Below are positions 42,562 through 51,764 of a stretch of DNA of 64,000 nt, in pieces. Under the pieces are notes generated by a model, which was not told where the DNA came from, did not search any database, and saw only the letters and a list, made by a program, of their open reading frames with translations. The first letter of the stretch is position 1, and each line of letters starts with the position of its first letter. Source of the stretch: Desulfomonilaceae bacterium (GTDB lineage Bacteria; Desulfobacterota; Desulfomonilia; Desulfomonilales; Desulfomonilaceae); contig JBAZSD010000012.1 in NCBI GenBank assembly GCA_041662605.1, forward strand, positions 54,614-118,613. Direction: 5' to 3'. Made by a program: the position numbers and the translations under genes.

Positions 42562-43118
42562 CAAAAATGTTTTCAAACAAAAATCTTTATTGGGATCTGC
42601 TTAGCACAAGAGAAGATAGCCAATACCATCTGTTTTCAGTTGAAATAAACACTTGCAGGTCTCCTCGCACAGGAAAGCCGCATGAATTTCAGGTGCTGAA
42701 ATCAACTGACTGGGTAGCGGTAATCGCATTGACGGAAAAAAGGGAAGTTGTTCTTGTCAATCAGTTTAGACACGGAACAAGGGAGCTATCCCTCGAACTA
42801 CCGGGTGGGCTCGTAAAGCAGGGACAGTCTCCGGCCCAAAGCGCGGCTGAAGAACTCATGGAGGAAACCGGATTCACAGCTCCACATTTTAAACTGATTG
42901 GCTGGAATCACCCTTTTCCAGCAATCCTGACAAACAAATTTCACGTGTATTTGGCTGAAAACGCGGTTCCAACAGGCAAACTTAATCCAGATGAGACAGA
43001 AGAACTCGAAACCATAATGGTCCCCCTTGACGATCTGAAAGACTACGTCCGTAAGGAAAAAATAACCTGCGGGATCATGATAGCGGCCATAGGAATGTTC
43101 TATCTCAATTCCGAATAA
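42558..43118 (+). CDS. Nudix hydrolase, ADP-ribose pyrophosphatase-like
   Basis: This enzyme probably cleaves nucleoside-diphosphate-linked compounds such as ADP-ribose. The 186 residues include VVLVNQFRHGTRELSLELPGG, the Nudix box region GLVKQGQSPAQSAAEELMEE with TGF after it, and a loop typical of ADP-ribose hydrolases. In the box the first Glu is Gln and the Arg is Glu, while the paired metal-binding Glu residues remain. The start is TTG at 42558, overlapping the upstream stop, or ATG at 42567; AAGGA lies 10 bases before the TTG. It is cotranscribed with the 4Fe-4S protein. Confidence 0.88.
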   Translation: MTKMFSNKNLYWDLLSTREDSQYHLFSVEINTCRSPRTGKPHEFQVLKSTDWVAVIALTEKREVVLVNQFRHGTRELSLELPGGLVKQGQSPAQSAAEELMEETGFTAPHFKLIGWNHPFPAILTNKFHVYLAENAVPTGKLNPDETEELETIMVPLDDLKDYVRKEKITCGIMIAAIGMFYLNSE

Positions 43119-43150
43119 AGACTGAAATTCCTCGTCACACTATCTTTCAA

Positions 43151-43561
43151 TCAGGAGACTTCCTGTTTCGGCTTTTCTTGGTCGGGACCGGGTTCCATTT
43201 TTTCGTCATTTTTTGACGTAGTCGTCTCGGGTTCAGACGAACTTGCCAAGAGTTCCGCATAGAAATCCGGACCTGCTTTTTCTCCCACGGGCAATTTCAA
43301 ATCCTTGTCAGGTTCATCATTTTTTTTGGCGGCAGGCTCCGTGGCGGTAGGTTCACGATTGTAGTTGTATGAGGATGAACTTGTTGTTGGTGGGCCATCC
43401 AGATCCAAATTGATGGAACGTTGAACGTCGGTCGCCATCTTTTGTAATTCCCGAACCATCCTGCCGACAACCCTCGCTGTCTCGGTCAATTGGCGGGGCC
43501 CTAGGAATATTAATCCGATAAGGGCAATGAGTCCTAATTCATACATGGAGATTCCGAACAC
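43151..43561 (-). CDS. tatB: Twin-arginine translocase TatB-like subunit
   Basis: TatB forms the substrate-recognition complex with TatC for export of folded proteins. The protein starts MFGISMYELGLIALIGLIFLG with the family's FG/GPRQL hinge, followed by an amphipathic helix (LTETARVVGRMVRELQKM) and a long disordered tail rich in Ser, Thr, Glu, Lys and Pro. A start at GTG 43561 restores the classical MFGIS beginning and has GGGAG 7 bases upstream. The frame runs 9 codons further to an ATG that adds no conserved sequence. No tatC or tatA is adjacent, so it is an isolated gene. Confidence 0.85.
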   Translation of the reverse strand: MFGISMYELGLIALIGLIFLGPRQLTETARVVGRMVRELQKMATDVQRSINLDLDGPPTTSSSSYNYNREPTATEPAAKKNDEPDKDLKLPVGEKAGPDFYAELLASSSEPETTTSKNDEKMEPGPDQEKPKQEVS

Positions 43562-43755
43562 GAAGCAACTCCCATTTGACCAAGTCATAAATAATAATCC
43601 AACGCAAAAAAATATTAATGCTCATTTGAAAAATTTTCAATGGTTCCAGCGTTGAAGTAAAATAACTATTCCAATAATAATCAAGCCGGTTGAAAGACTC
43701 ATTTGTTTGATGTATGGGATTCAGCAGGCTCGGATGTTGTTTTATGGAGATTGCA

Positions 43756-44478
43756 ATGAAAATTTTGCTTAAATTATCCTTTTCAATTTTGTTGACGTTA
43801 CTTTTGGCGGGGCTTAGCGAAGCCGGCGGCCCAAAGATAAAGTTTGAAAAGCTTAGCCACGATTACGGCAAAGTTTCCAGCGGACAGAGTGTCTCCGCAG
43901 AATTTGAATTCCGGAACGAGGGAGACGCTACGCTAAAAATTGAAAATTTGACCGCGAGTTGCGGTTGTACGAAAGCAGTGGAAGGGAAAAAGGAAATCCC
44001 ACCCAGAGGAACGGCAAAGATCTCGGCTCAATTCGACACAATCGGTATGAAAGCTGGGAGGAAACAAAAAACAATCTTTGTGAAAACCAACGATCCCGTG
44101 ACACCGGTGGTTAAGTTGACCCTTTATGCAGACGTGGTCAAAGAAATAAATGTAACGCCTCCATCTTTAAACAAGAAGGTCTCGTCTCTGGCGGACCCGA
44201 TTGTTTTTCCGTTGAATATTACGGACACAGCGACCACAGGGTACAAGATATTTGACGCTGAAACCGTTGAAGGCGAAGGTCAGGTTTCCCTGGATCCTTC
44301 CAATGTCACACTCCAACCGAAATCAACTTCCCATTTAAAATTGATGTTGAAATTAAAACCGGAGCCAAACCGTTCTTTTTACGCCGGCAAGGTACGTTTA
44401 AAAACAGATCATCCGAGTGAATCTGAGATAGAAATACCTTTCCTGGTCAAACTCAATGATCCCAGAAGTAATCCCTGA
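43756..44478 (+). CDS. Exported DUF1573 protein
   Basis: This 240-residue exported protein has a signal peptide (hydrophobic core to residue ~20, cleavage near LSEAGG). The following domain, FEKLSHDYGKVSSGQSVSAEFEF and LTASCGCTKA with a CGC pair, marks DUF1573, an Ig-like (ASH/HYDIN-like) module. The second half (DIVVFPLNIT-like region to VRLKTDHPSESEIEIPF) is another Ig-like repeat. Function is unknown. I choose ATG 43756 because TGGAGA is 5-6 bases upstream; two further ATGs upstream lack this. Function could involve surface or redox chemistry because of the Cys-Gly-Cys, but that is speculation. Confidence 0.82.
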   Translation: MKILLKLSFSILLTLLLAGLSEAGGPKIKFEKLSHDYGKVSSGQSVSAEFEFRNEGDATLKIENLTASCGCTKAVEGKKEIPPRGTAKISAQFDTIGMKAGRKQKTIFVKTNDPVTPVVKLTLYADVVKEINVTPPSLNKKVSSLADPIVFPLNITDTATTGYKIFDAETVEGEGQVSLDPSNVTLQPKSTSHLKLMLKLKPEPNRSFYAGKVRLKTDHPSESEIEIPFLVKLNDPRSNP

Positions 44479-44544
44479 AATCGGACATTTGCGCCGGCCA
44501 GGATTTTTCATGAAAGTCGGTGGATCTATTGGGATCACGATCAA

Positions 44545-45018
44545 TCAAAGAGTTGATTTCGCATTTTCCGTGAAACATTGCTCACTCAGACTTGATTCTT
44601 CGCTAACTCTCGATCTGGCACGGAAGAAGTTGATCACCCGAAGCGTCTGATCGACCCCGTATTTCCACATTACAGCCGTAAGGGCGATGGAGATGGTCAA
44701 GACAGCCGCGGAAAACGTCAGAAGAAGGTAGCCTATCCATTTTCCGCCTATGCTGTTGTCTGATAGAGGGATGATAAGAAACAATAACAGGAAAAATGAA
44801 CGTGGTAGAGGCCCTAGTGCGGCCGCGAGCGTTTGGGCCACGTCAAGAATTTTTAGCGCTATTCGAAAGAACCCCCAAATGAAACCAATCAGGCATGAGA
44901 GAAAAACCAAAGACCTGATGATAAATACTGACGTTGAGGACAGTTCAAGGCCGGTGAGCAGAAAGTTCAATTGAAAAAATATCTGTAATTGAGAGAGGAT
45001 ATCCCATAAAGATTGCAT
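44545..45018 (-). CDS. Small polytopic membrane protein of unknown function
   Basis: I do not recognise this protein. It has about 157 residues with four hydrophobic segments (LNFLLTGLEL, FIIRSLVFLSCLIGFIWGFF, SFFLLLFLIIPL, WIGYLLLTFSAAVLTISIALTAV) and a short cytoplasmic basic tail. ATG 45018 has AGGGAG 7 bases before it; the frame runs 18 codons further upstream through a structured leader. It is convergent with the DUF1573 gene, 66 bases apart. It resembles CvpA-like or YggT-like small membrane proteins in size and layout only. Confidence 0.6.
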   Translation of the reverse strand: MQSLWDILSQLQIFFQLNFLLTGLELSSTSVFIIRSLVFLSCLIGFIWGFFRIALKILDVAQTLAAALGPLPRSFFLLLFLIIPLSDNSIGGKWIGYLLLTFSAAVLTISIALTAVMWKYGVDQTLRVINFFRARSRVSEESSLSEQCFTENAKSTL

Positions 45019-45330
45019 GCGCCTACTCCCTGAAGGTTTTTTAAAATGTCCGGCGCGCTTACCGTCGGACATTTCAATAACTATGCGCTACTAATGTATA
45101 TTAGTACATAATATTAGTATATAATCAAGACTGTTTGATCTTGTTGAGTATATAATTACCGCAAATGGTTGCTAATACAGGATTATGAGTGTATTAATTC
45201 AGAACATCAAATCATTCTGAGGTAACGTTCGTCAACAGTTGATTGACAAACCTCGGGAGCGTTTCTAGACTGAAGCCTGATGATCCTTCGTTGACGAGGT
45301 CTTCGTGAGTTCGCTTTTGAGACTGAACAA
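45019..45330. other. Divergent intergenic region, membrane protein / TPR lipoprotein
   Basis: The 312 bases between divergent genes are AT-rich. A 9-bp stem with a 13-base loop (AAATGTCCG 45044-45052, CGGACATTT 45066-45074) lies in the leader of the minus-strand membrane protein gene, followed there by TTTTAAAAAA. The nonamer ATATTAGTA occurs twice, at 45098-45106 and 45111-45119. A perfect TATAAT (45151-45156) lacks a good -35 element for the TPR gene. Confidence 0.45.
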
Positions 45331-46950
45331 GTGAATAAAACCCCTATTTCATACAAGACCAAGGCCGTTCTTCTATTAATTGGAGCGATGATATTCTTTA
45401 CTGTAGGTTGTTCGAGTTCAAATGACCACAGCCTGACTGAAGCTAGGAAATTGCTTGATAGCGGCCAATTGGAAAAAGCCGCTAAGGTTGTTGATGAACG
45501 TCTGAAACTTGACCCGAACAACAAGTTGGCTTTTTTCCTGAGAGGAAAGGTCAGAGACAGGTCGGAGGATTTAGATCTTGCCCTTGAAGATTACAATAGG
45601 GCTTTGGAACTGGATCCAGGGTTCGTCGACGCACTCGAAGCCCGGGGTAGGCTGAAGATAAGGACAAGAGACTATGATGGCGCTGAGGATGATTTGACCC
45701 ATGTCTTGCAGACAGGGCGCCAGTCTGCGCAGTTGATCTCGTCGCTGGGGTTGGCTCACTTTTTCAAGAAAGATTTTGAAGAAGCGCGTAGGCTTTTCGA
45801 TCAAAGTCAGGCCATGGATGAAAGGCACGATGGAGCTTATTTTGGAAGAGCGGCCATCGACGTTGAAGAGAAAGATTATCCGGCGGCCATCCAGGAATTG
45901 GATAGCCTGTTAAAATTCCACCCCAAGAATGCACAGGCCTTGTTTCGTCGTGGCTTCGCTCATCTTAAAGCGTCTGATCCTGAAAAAGCAGTGGCTGATT
46001 TTAATGTCGCCCTTGAATTAGATCCGGATTTGAAAGAAATCTACTGGTACCGAGCGGAGGCTAACAGAGTCCTTGGAAAACCCGAAAAGTCCTTGCAGGA
46101 TTATGAAAAGGCGGAGGCGGCAGATCCCAACGACCCAATTCTATATTTGAATCAGGGAACAGTCCTGATGGCCACCGGCCAGTATCCTGAAGCGCTTGAG
46201 AAACTTACTCGGTCGATCGTTCTGGACCCTGAAAACCCGTTGCCCTACATAAATCGGGCAGTGCTTCAGTTTGACACCGGAAACCTTCTTGCGGCGCTGA
46301 GCGATCTGAATAAAGCTATCAAATTGAGGGATGATGATCCTCAACTGCTGATCAGGCGGGCTTACATCTTCAAGCTTATGGCCAGAGGCGATAGGGCAAT
46401 AGGGGACCTGAACGCTGCGCTGACAACCGATCCAAAAAACTATCAGGCGCTTCTGCTCAGGGGTAGCCTTTATTACAATCAGGAGCAATTGGATCGCGCC
46501 GTGCTGGATCTTGAAGAAGCCATAATTCAAAACCCAGAGGACCCTTCGGCTTATCAACTCTTGGCCGAGGCCCTTTTTCGTAAAGGCGAGAAGAAAGAAG
46601 CTCTGGATGAGGCGAATCTGGCCCTGAGAAAAGACGAAACATACATACCTGCGTTCATAACCATCGGGGATATTCATAAGTCTGATCTGAACTATGATCA
46701 GGCGATAGAAGCATATTCTAAAGTATTAAACCTCGACTCCGGCAATTTTGAGGCCAGACTCAAGCGGGCCAAGCTGTATGTGGAATTAAGAGATTTTTCC
46801 GAAGCTCTGGATGACCTGGACTCCGCTGTAAAGGTCAACCCATATAGCGGGGATGTTTACGCTCTTAGGTCCCAGTGCTATGACGCTCTTGGTGATCAGG
46901 AAAAAGCCAGGCAGGACACCTGGCGGGCCAGAGTGTTTGTAAATCGTTAA
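45331..46950 (+). CDS. TPR-repeat lipoprotein
   Basis: This 539-residue lipoprotein has the signal MIFFTVGCSSS with the lipidation Cys at about residue 27, and is then built almost entirely of tetratricopeptide repeats. I count roughly 14 repeat units of 34 residues, visible as regular AL..DP....A phrases such as YNRALELDPG, NVALELDPD and LTRSIVLDPEN. Such proteins act as scaffolds for envelope complexes, for example outer-membrane biogenesis or secretion. The start is GTG at 45331. A strong terminator follows at 46962-47003. No partner is adjacent that would tell its complex. Confidence 0.88.
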   Translation: MNKTPISYKTKAVLLLIGAMIFFTVGCSSSNDHSLTEARKLLDSGQLEKAAKVVDERLKLDPNNKLAFFLRGKVRDRSEDLDLALEDYNRALELDPGFVDALEARGRLKIRTRDYDGAEDDLTHVLQTGRQSAQLISSLGLAHFFKKDFEEARRLFDQSQAMDERHDGAYFGRAAIDVEEKDYPAAIQELDSLLKFHPKNAQALFRRGFAHLKASDPEKAVADFNVALELDPDLKEIYWYRAEANRVLGKPEKSLQDYEKAEAADPNDPILYLNQGTVLMATGQYPEALEKLTRSIVLDPENPLPYINRAVLQFDTGNLLAALSDLNKAIKLRDDDPQLLIRRAYIFKLMARGDRAIGDLNAALTTDPKNYQALLLRGSLYYNQEQLDRAVLDLEEAIIQNPEDPSAYQLLAEALFRKGEKKEALDEANLALRKDETYIPAFITIGDIHKSDLNYDQAIEAYSKVLNLDSGNFEARLKRAKLYVELRDFSEALDDLDSAVKVNPYSGDVYALRSQCYDALGDQEKARQDTWRARVFVNR

Positions 46951-46961
46951 AGGACCTAAAA

Positions 46962-47003
46962 AAAGAGTCAGGGACATGGCTGATTCCATATTCCTGACTC
47001 TTT
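46962..47003 (+). terminator. Intrinsic terminator after the TPR gene
   Basis: AAAGAGTCAGG (46962-46972) and CCTGACTCTTT (46993-47003) form a perfect 11-bp stem, with ATGG/CCAT able to pair inside the loop. The 3' arm ends in T's and the 5' arm is preceded by A's, so it may work in both directions, also serving the convergent paaK gene. Confidence 0.75.
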
Positions 47004-47079
47004 CCAAGCCGGCTCAGCAGAACTGGTTGGACTTAAAAAAACAGCGATTATCGGTTACGTACCGACACAATCCCAGAAA

Positions 47080-48378
47080 TTACCTCTCGTCGATGATTCT
47101 TTTTGCTTTCCCAATGCTGCGTTCAATAGTATCAGCAGGCACGATAGCTACAGGTACGTTTATTCCGATAACCTGATGAATCCTCTCGGAAATCCGTTTG
47201 GAGATGTTGTCCATCGTGTCTTTTCCCTGATCATATATGTTCTTCTTCAATTCGGTTTCTACGGTGATATGGTCTATGTAGCCTTTTTTGCGGAGTCTGA
47301 TCTGGTATTGCGGTTCTACTTCAGCGAATTCCATGAGCACCGTTTCAATTTGTGACGGGAAAACGTTGACACCGCTTATGATCATCATGTCGTCAGAGCG
47401 TCCGAGGATTTTATCCATTGTAATGAGGGTTCGCCCACACTGACATTTTTCTTTTCTCAATGAACAGATGTCGCGTGTCCTATAGCGAATCATGGGCATT
47501 GCCCTTCTTTGCAAGGCTGTAAATACCAATTCGCCTTCTTCTCCTTCGGGCACAGGCTGCAGTGTTTCCGGGTCCACAATTTCAGGGTAGACATGGTCCT
47601 CATTGACGTGAATTTGGTAGTACTCACAAGTGAAGGAGACTCCAGGCCCCATCAATTCCGTAAGACCATAGTGCTCATAAGCGTGAATACCGCCACGACC
47701 TTCTATGTCACTACGCATCTCAACGCTCCACGGCTCCGCCCCGAAGTGACCAGTCCTCAATCCCGTTTTCTTGAAATCTACACCCATCTTCTCGGCCTTT
47801 TCTATTATAGTGAGGCAGTAAGAAGGAGTACAGCAAAGGGCCGTAGTGCCAAAATCCTGAATCAGCATGATCTGTCTTTCTGTCATGCCGGCGCCTGAAG
47901 GTACCACGGCGCAACCAACCCTGATTGCTCCCTGCAGGAATCCCAAACCCCCAGTAAAGAGTCCCATCCCATATGCGTTTTGAAGAATACTATCCGGCCT
48001 TACTTCCTGAGCCCAAAGGCCTCTAGCCATGCACTCAGTCCATTGGTCCAAGTCCGCCGCCGTGTATGGGCCGGTAATCGGTTTGCCCGTAGTTCCGGAC
48101 GAAGCGTGTATCCTGACTACGTCGGCCATTGGCACTGCGCACAGGCCGAAGGGATAGTTGTCACGCAAATCCGTTTTCATCGTGAAAGGAAACTTCGCCA
48201 TGTCCTCCAGACTTTGAAGATCCGAAGGCTTGACCCCCTTGTCATCAAAGGCTTTCTTGTAGAACGGGATGCGATCATAAACCCACTTCACCGTCTCTTT
48301 CAGTTTTTCCAACTGAAAGGCTTTCATCGCTCCTTCGTTCATGGTTTCGAACTTTTCATCCCAGTACTTCTTAAACAT
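47080..48378 (-). CDS. paaK: Phenylacetate-CoA ligase
   Basis: This AMP-forming ligase activates aryl-acetates to CoA thioesters. The 432 residues include the adenylate motif ASSGTTGKP, the AYGMGLFTGGLGF region, then HEHYGL-like AYEHYGLTELMGPG, YRTRDIC and the Cys-rich segment CSLREKCQCGRTL typical of the PaaK family. Its start, MFKKYWDEKFETM, has AGGAGG 6 bases upstream. Together with iorAB at 14.5-17 kb it gives both oxidative and ATP-dependent routes to arylacetyl-CoA, or can run in reverse for energy conservation in anaerobes that ferment aromatic amino acids. Confidence 0.94.
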   Translation of the reverse strand: MFKKYWDEKFETMNEGAMKAFQLEKLKETVKWVYDRIPFYKKAFDDKGVKPSDLQSLEDMAKFPFTMKTDLRDNYPFGLCAVPMADVVRIHASSGTTGKPITGPYTAADLDQWTECMARGLWAQEVRPDSILQNAYGMGLFTGGLGFLQGAIRVGCAVVPSGAGMTERQIMLIQDFGTTALCCTPSYCLTIIEKAEKMGVDFKKTGLRTGHFGAEPWSVEMRSDIEGRGGIHAYEHYGLTELMGPGVSFTCEYYQIHVNEDHVYPEIVDPETLQPVPEGEEGELVFTALQRRAMPMIRYRTRDICSLRKEKCQCGRTLITMDKILGRSDDMMIISGVNVFPSQIETVLMEFAEVEPQYQIRLRKKGYIDHITVETELKKNIYDQGKDTMDNISKRISERIHQVIGINVPVAIVPADTIERSIGKAKRIIDER

Positions 48379-48451
48379 AAGGGGCCTCCTCGAGACATGC
48401 GATAGTATTTTTTTTGGAAAAGAACGGTCTAAGAAAGCTATTATCTTTCAA

Positions 48452-48480
48452 GAAATAACGAAATAGCCTGACCGTGTCAA
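48452..48480 (-). promoter_or_regulatory. Candidate promoter of paaK
   Basis: On the minus strand, TTGACA (48480-48475), a 17-base spacer and TATTTC (48457-48452) lie about 75 bases before the paaK start. The -35 is perfect and the -10 is weak. Confidence 0.35.
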
Positions 48481-48566
48481 GCTAAAACCTGGTTGACAAT
48501 GTCAGAACTGATAGTCGTGCAAGTCTTCATTCCAATGAAAAACAGTTCACTAATTAGTTACCTTCC

Positions 48567-51500
48567 TTAGTTGACCAACTGTTTCAATTGATTAACCCGA
48601 TCTTTTGGTAATGAGTTCTCCAGGACTGGGGTGAGGGTGGGCTCTGCCCATAAACCGGCTATTTTGATTATGACGTTCAAGGAATCTTCTTTTTTGGGGG
48701 ATACTTGAGGCTGGTTTTCGGGTTTATTCTCCGATGAATCGATACCCAACTTCTTGAGTTCCTTATCCAGGCCCATTATTTTCAAGAGTCCCTCGTTTTT
48801 GTGAATAATGTCTTTAACAGCAGGGATGGAACCTAAGGCGGCCAGTGGGGCTGCAGACGTTCTCACATAACTAAGGATGTCCATCTGCTGCGCCTTGAGG
48901 TTTACGCTGCCGATGGCCCCCATAATGAGTTCGGACGCCTTCAATCTAAAATTGTCCGTTTTTATTATGCCTGAGTCCAACGTTAGATCTGCCGTAGCTG
49001 ATTGTAGCTCGAAAGGATTGAACTTCTTTGACTGTTTGCTCTGGTTGAGAAATGGTTCGATCAATGCGCTGGCGCGCGCCAGAACGGAACCAAGTTTTTC
49101 ACCGGACAGTCTGCCCGGTCCAGCCGAAAGTGAAGCGTTTCCTTTTAGTTTTCCGGGGTTTTCCAATCCCTCCAGGTTCAAGGACGCTGTAACAGGGGCC
49201 TCTATTGTTCCATGGACATTACCTTTGAGGCCTTTGCCTTCAAGTGAAGAACCCCTCAAATGAAAAGTTCCCGTAATCTTATCAAAACTCAAAGGACTCT
49301 TTGAGGGTTTGTAACCGACCGAAACAAGCTGAACCACCCCATTTATCGGTTCCTGGTTACCGTGACCTCCACACGTAAGGTCGGCTCGAACAAGACCGGA
49401 CAACCCTGATTGTTCCAACGAGGGGAAAAGCTTGGTCAAGGCCGTAAAATCGGCCTCCTTTAGATCGAGTTTTCCTGACACTGCTCGGCTTGCCTTGAGA
49501 TTGATTGTTCCGGAAGCTACGGCCAGAAGTCCTGGCGCCTTAAACCCTAATTGAGCTACCTCAATTAGCCCTGGAGAGCTGGAACCCGAGGCGGAGATGT
49601 TTAATTCAACCCCGGCCTTCTTGAAAAACCATGTCCCGATAGAAACACGAACATCTCTCAATGGAGCTACGAATGACCATTTCAGCGAATCAGGGGCGCC
49701 TGAAACCCGAAAAGACACGTTCGAGACCCCTTCCATGTCTACCGGCGCTTTGGATGGCAGCCCGAGAAGATCAATAACCTCTCGGCTTAACGTCAAACCG
49801 CCGTCGAGGTTCAAATCCATTCCCTTGGAATTCAATCGATGGATGTTCCCTTTAACCAGGAGAAGTGTCTTTTTGTTACCCGGTAGGCCAACTCTGAGGA
49901 CTAGATTCTTAACATTCGTCGTGGATTTTTGCGCCGATATCTCAGTATCCAGACTTACCGGACAGCCCGAAATAGGCTGAAATCCAGGAGCCAATTTGAT
50001 TGTAGTGTCGGACACCCTGAGTTTGATGTCCATTTCTTTGGGAAAAATGGACAAAGGTCTGGATTGGTCCAACGAAATGACAGTTTGAGCCCGGAATCCC
50101 GCTTTTACCCCCGGTTCTTTATCAAAAACCGATTTTAGCGACAAATCTGCTAGTGAAAGATCTCCGAGTGTCTCAACCTTAAGGTTTTCCAGGGGGCCTT
50201 TCAGATGCGCCGTGGCAGAGATCGGTCCGCGCAGCGTAAAGTCTTTGGGTAAGCTGATTCCTAGATGTCTTAGCCACTCACCCCTTATGTTTATTGTGGT
50301 TTCGATGTCTAGAAATTTGCGTTCGGACAGGGGTTCGCCTACCTTTCCCTTAAGAGACATAAGCCTGTCCAGGGATTGGTTTTCTAGATGGAAGTCCGTA
50401 ATTGTGAATGAATCTGAGGTGAGCTTAAAGGCGAGGGTAGCCGTTAGTTGATTTCCAAGGAAACCAAATTTGGCAGGGGCATGAAATTCGCTAAGTTTTG
50501 CAGATCCGGAGACAGACCAACCCACGGTCCTTGTCCAGAAGCCCTGAAAATCCGTCTTGATTGAGCCGCTGTTTCCAAGTATATCGAGAATGTCATTTGG
50601 CAAACCTGAGGCCATGCTTCTGACCGGAATATCCTCTGAAGTCCCCTTCAGCTCAATTTCCTCAACTTGCCTGAAATCCGAAGTCAGCGCTGCGGACGCT
50701 CTCAGCTTCAATGCGGATGAATGATCTTTTCTTTGAAACATTCCGGCGGAAACTTGAAAAACCGGCAATTTCCCCGGTTCAATTTTGGTTGAAAAGCCAA
50801 CATTGTTAAGTTCAACTTGTTTAAACCACGAAGCTGCGGGAGTTGGGAGAAACCAAAGGTTGGTTATTTTGGCGGATTGGATTTTGCTTTCTAGACTTGC
50901 TTCCTGAACAGATAAAAAGTCCTGACTCACCCTGGCGAAACCCTTTGTCGCCAGTTCTGAACTCTCAAGGCCCGGGGAATTTGGTAATCCGGTGATGTCA
51001 ATATCAAACCTGAACTCCTCACGTTTAATCTGACCATTAATCTTTTCAAAGGCCAAATGGACAGGAGTTGAAGATCCTGTTGAATAGTCATCAAGGAAAA
51101 CCTGGCACGACTCCAAAACAATAAACTTGATCGGCCATGAGATTCGCTGCTCCGTAGGGAGACTGGAAGGCGCCGTTTCCTTATGGGGTTGGGTCGACTC
51201 GGGACCATGAGTTGGCTCCCCCGTTTCTCTCTCAGACGTCGTGGAGGTTGATTTCTTTCCTGAAATTTCAGGCTTCCCAGAAAAAACGCTTTCGATTTTT
51301 CCACCTGAGTCTCGATACATCCCGACTACGGCTGAAGACAGCCTGAGATTCTCAATTGACGGGCTACCAGTAACTATACTCCAGAGACCTAAACTCAAGC
51401 GCAAAGAGTCTGCTGTGAAAAGGGGACGTTTGTTATTATCTCTTATGGCGATGCCTTTAACAACCAGGTTTATCAATGAAGGAAAACCTAATTTGACTTG

Positions 51501-51707
51501 TACCTTTCCCAACGATGTTTCCCGTCCTGTCGCCTCATTGATCTTGTTCTCCAGGACGCGTTTCAGGAACGTGGTGTCAGGCAGAAACTTTGTTAGAAGT
51601 AGAAGTCCAACTCCCGCGAAAAGACAGACAGAGAGTATTATGATGATCAGTTTTTTTGGGAAAGTCATAGCTTGTCTACTTTTTGGTTTGGCAGGGAGGA
51701 TTTGCAT
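48567..51707 (-). CDS. Large AsmA-family envelope protein
   Basis: AsmA-like proteins are elongated periplasmic bridge proteins implicated in lipid transport or outer-membrane assembly. The chain of about 1,046 residues has an N-terminal transmembrane anchor (LIIIILSVCLFAGVGLLLLT), then the AsmA start VLENKINEATGRETSLGKVQV and VKGIAIRDN, and a long beta-rich body of repeating strand-turn units. The C-terminal domain (SELIMGAIGSVNLKAQQMDI) matches the AsmA_2 region. Start choice is uncertain: ATG 51707 (MQILPAK) or ATG 51668 (MTFPKK) beside the anchor; TTG 51737 extends further. It shares orientation with the alpha/beta hydrolase upstream, 57 bases apart. Confidence 0.85.
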   Translation of the reverse strand: MQILPAKPKSRQAMTFPKKLIIIILSVCLFAGVGLLLLTKFLPDTTFLKRVLENKINEATGRETSLGKVQVKLGFPSLINLVVKGIAIRDNNKRPLFTADSLRLSLGLWSIVTGSPSIENLRLSSAVVGMYRDSGGKIESVFSGKPEISGKKSTSTTSERETGEPTHGPESTQPHKETAPSSLPTEQRISWPIKFIVLESCQVFLDDYSTGSSTPVHLAFEKINGQIKREEFRFDIDITGLPNSPGLESSELATKGFARVSQDFLSVQEASLESKIQSAKITNLWFLPTPAASWFKQVELNNVGFSTKIEPGKLPVFQVSAGMFQRKDHSSALKLRASAALTSDFRQVEEIELKGTSEDIPVRSMASGLPNDILDILGNSGSIKTDFQGFWTRTVGWSVSGSAKLSEFHAPAKFGFLGNQLTATLAFKLTSDSFTITDFHLENQSLDRLMSLKGKVGEPLSERKFLDIETTINIRGEWLRHLGISLPKDFTLRGPISATAHLKGPLENLKVETLGDLSLADLSLKSVFDKEPGVKAGFRAQTVISLDQSRPLSIFPKEMDIKLRVSDTTIKLAPGFQPISGCPVSLDTEISAQKSTTNVKNLVLRVGLPGNKKTLLLVKGNIHRLNSKGMDLNLDGGLTLSREVIDLLGLPSKAPVDMEGVSNVSFRVSGAPDSLKWSFVAPLRDVRVSIGTWFFKKAGVELNISASGSSSPGLIEVAQLGFKAPGLLAVASGTINLKASRAVSGKLDLKEADFTALTKLFPSLEQSGLSGLVRADLTCGGHGNQEPINGVVQLVSVGYKPSKSPLSFDKITGTFHLRGSSLEGKGLKGNVHGTIEAPVTASLNLEGLENPGKLKGNASLSAGPGRLSGEKLGSVLARASALIEPFLNQSKQSKKFNPFELQSATADLTLDSGIIKTDNFRLKASELIMGAIGSVNLKAQQMDILSYVRTSAAPLAALGSIPAVKDIIHKNEGLLKIMGLDKELKKLGIDSSENKPENQPQVSPKKEDSLNVIIKIAGLWAEPTLTPVLENSLPKDRVNQLKQLVN

Positions 51708-51764
51708 TTTCTCAGACGCTCCCCGAAAAGGGCGCAAATTTCCCTGGTTTTGAAAGTCAGCGCC

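Noticed and set aside
42558..43118. Nudix box appearing non-canonical (Gln and Glu at two consensus positions).
   Set aside because: The metal-binding glutamates are kept, and similar substitutions are common in this family, so not reported as a finding.
44618..44640. TGGCACG-like sigma54 promoter match.
   Set aside because: Spacing and the second half (no TTGC) do not fit, and it lies inside a coding region.
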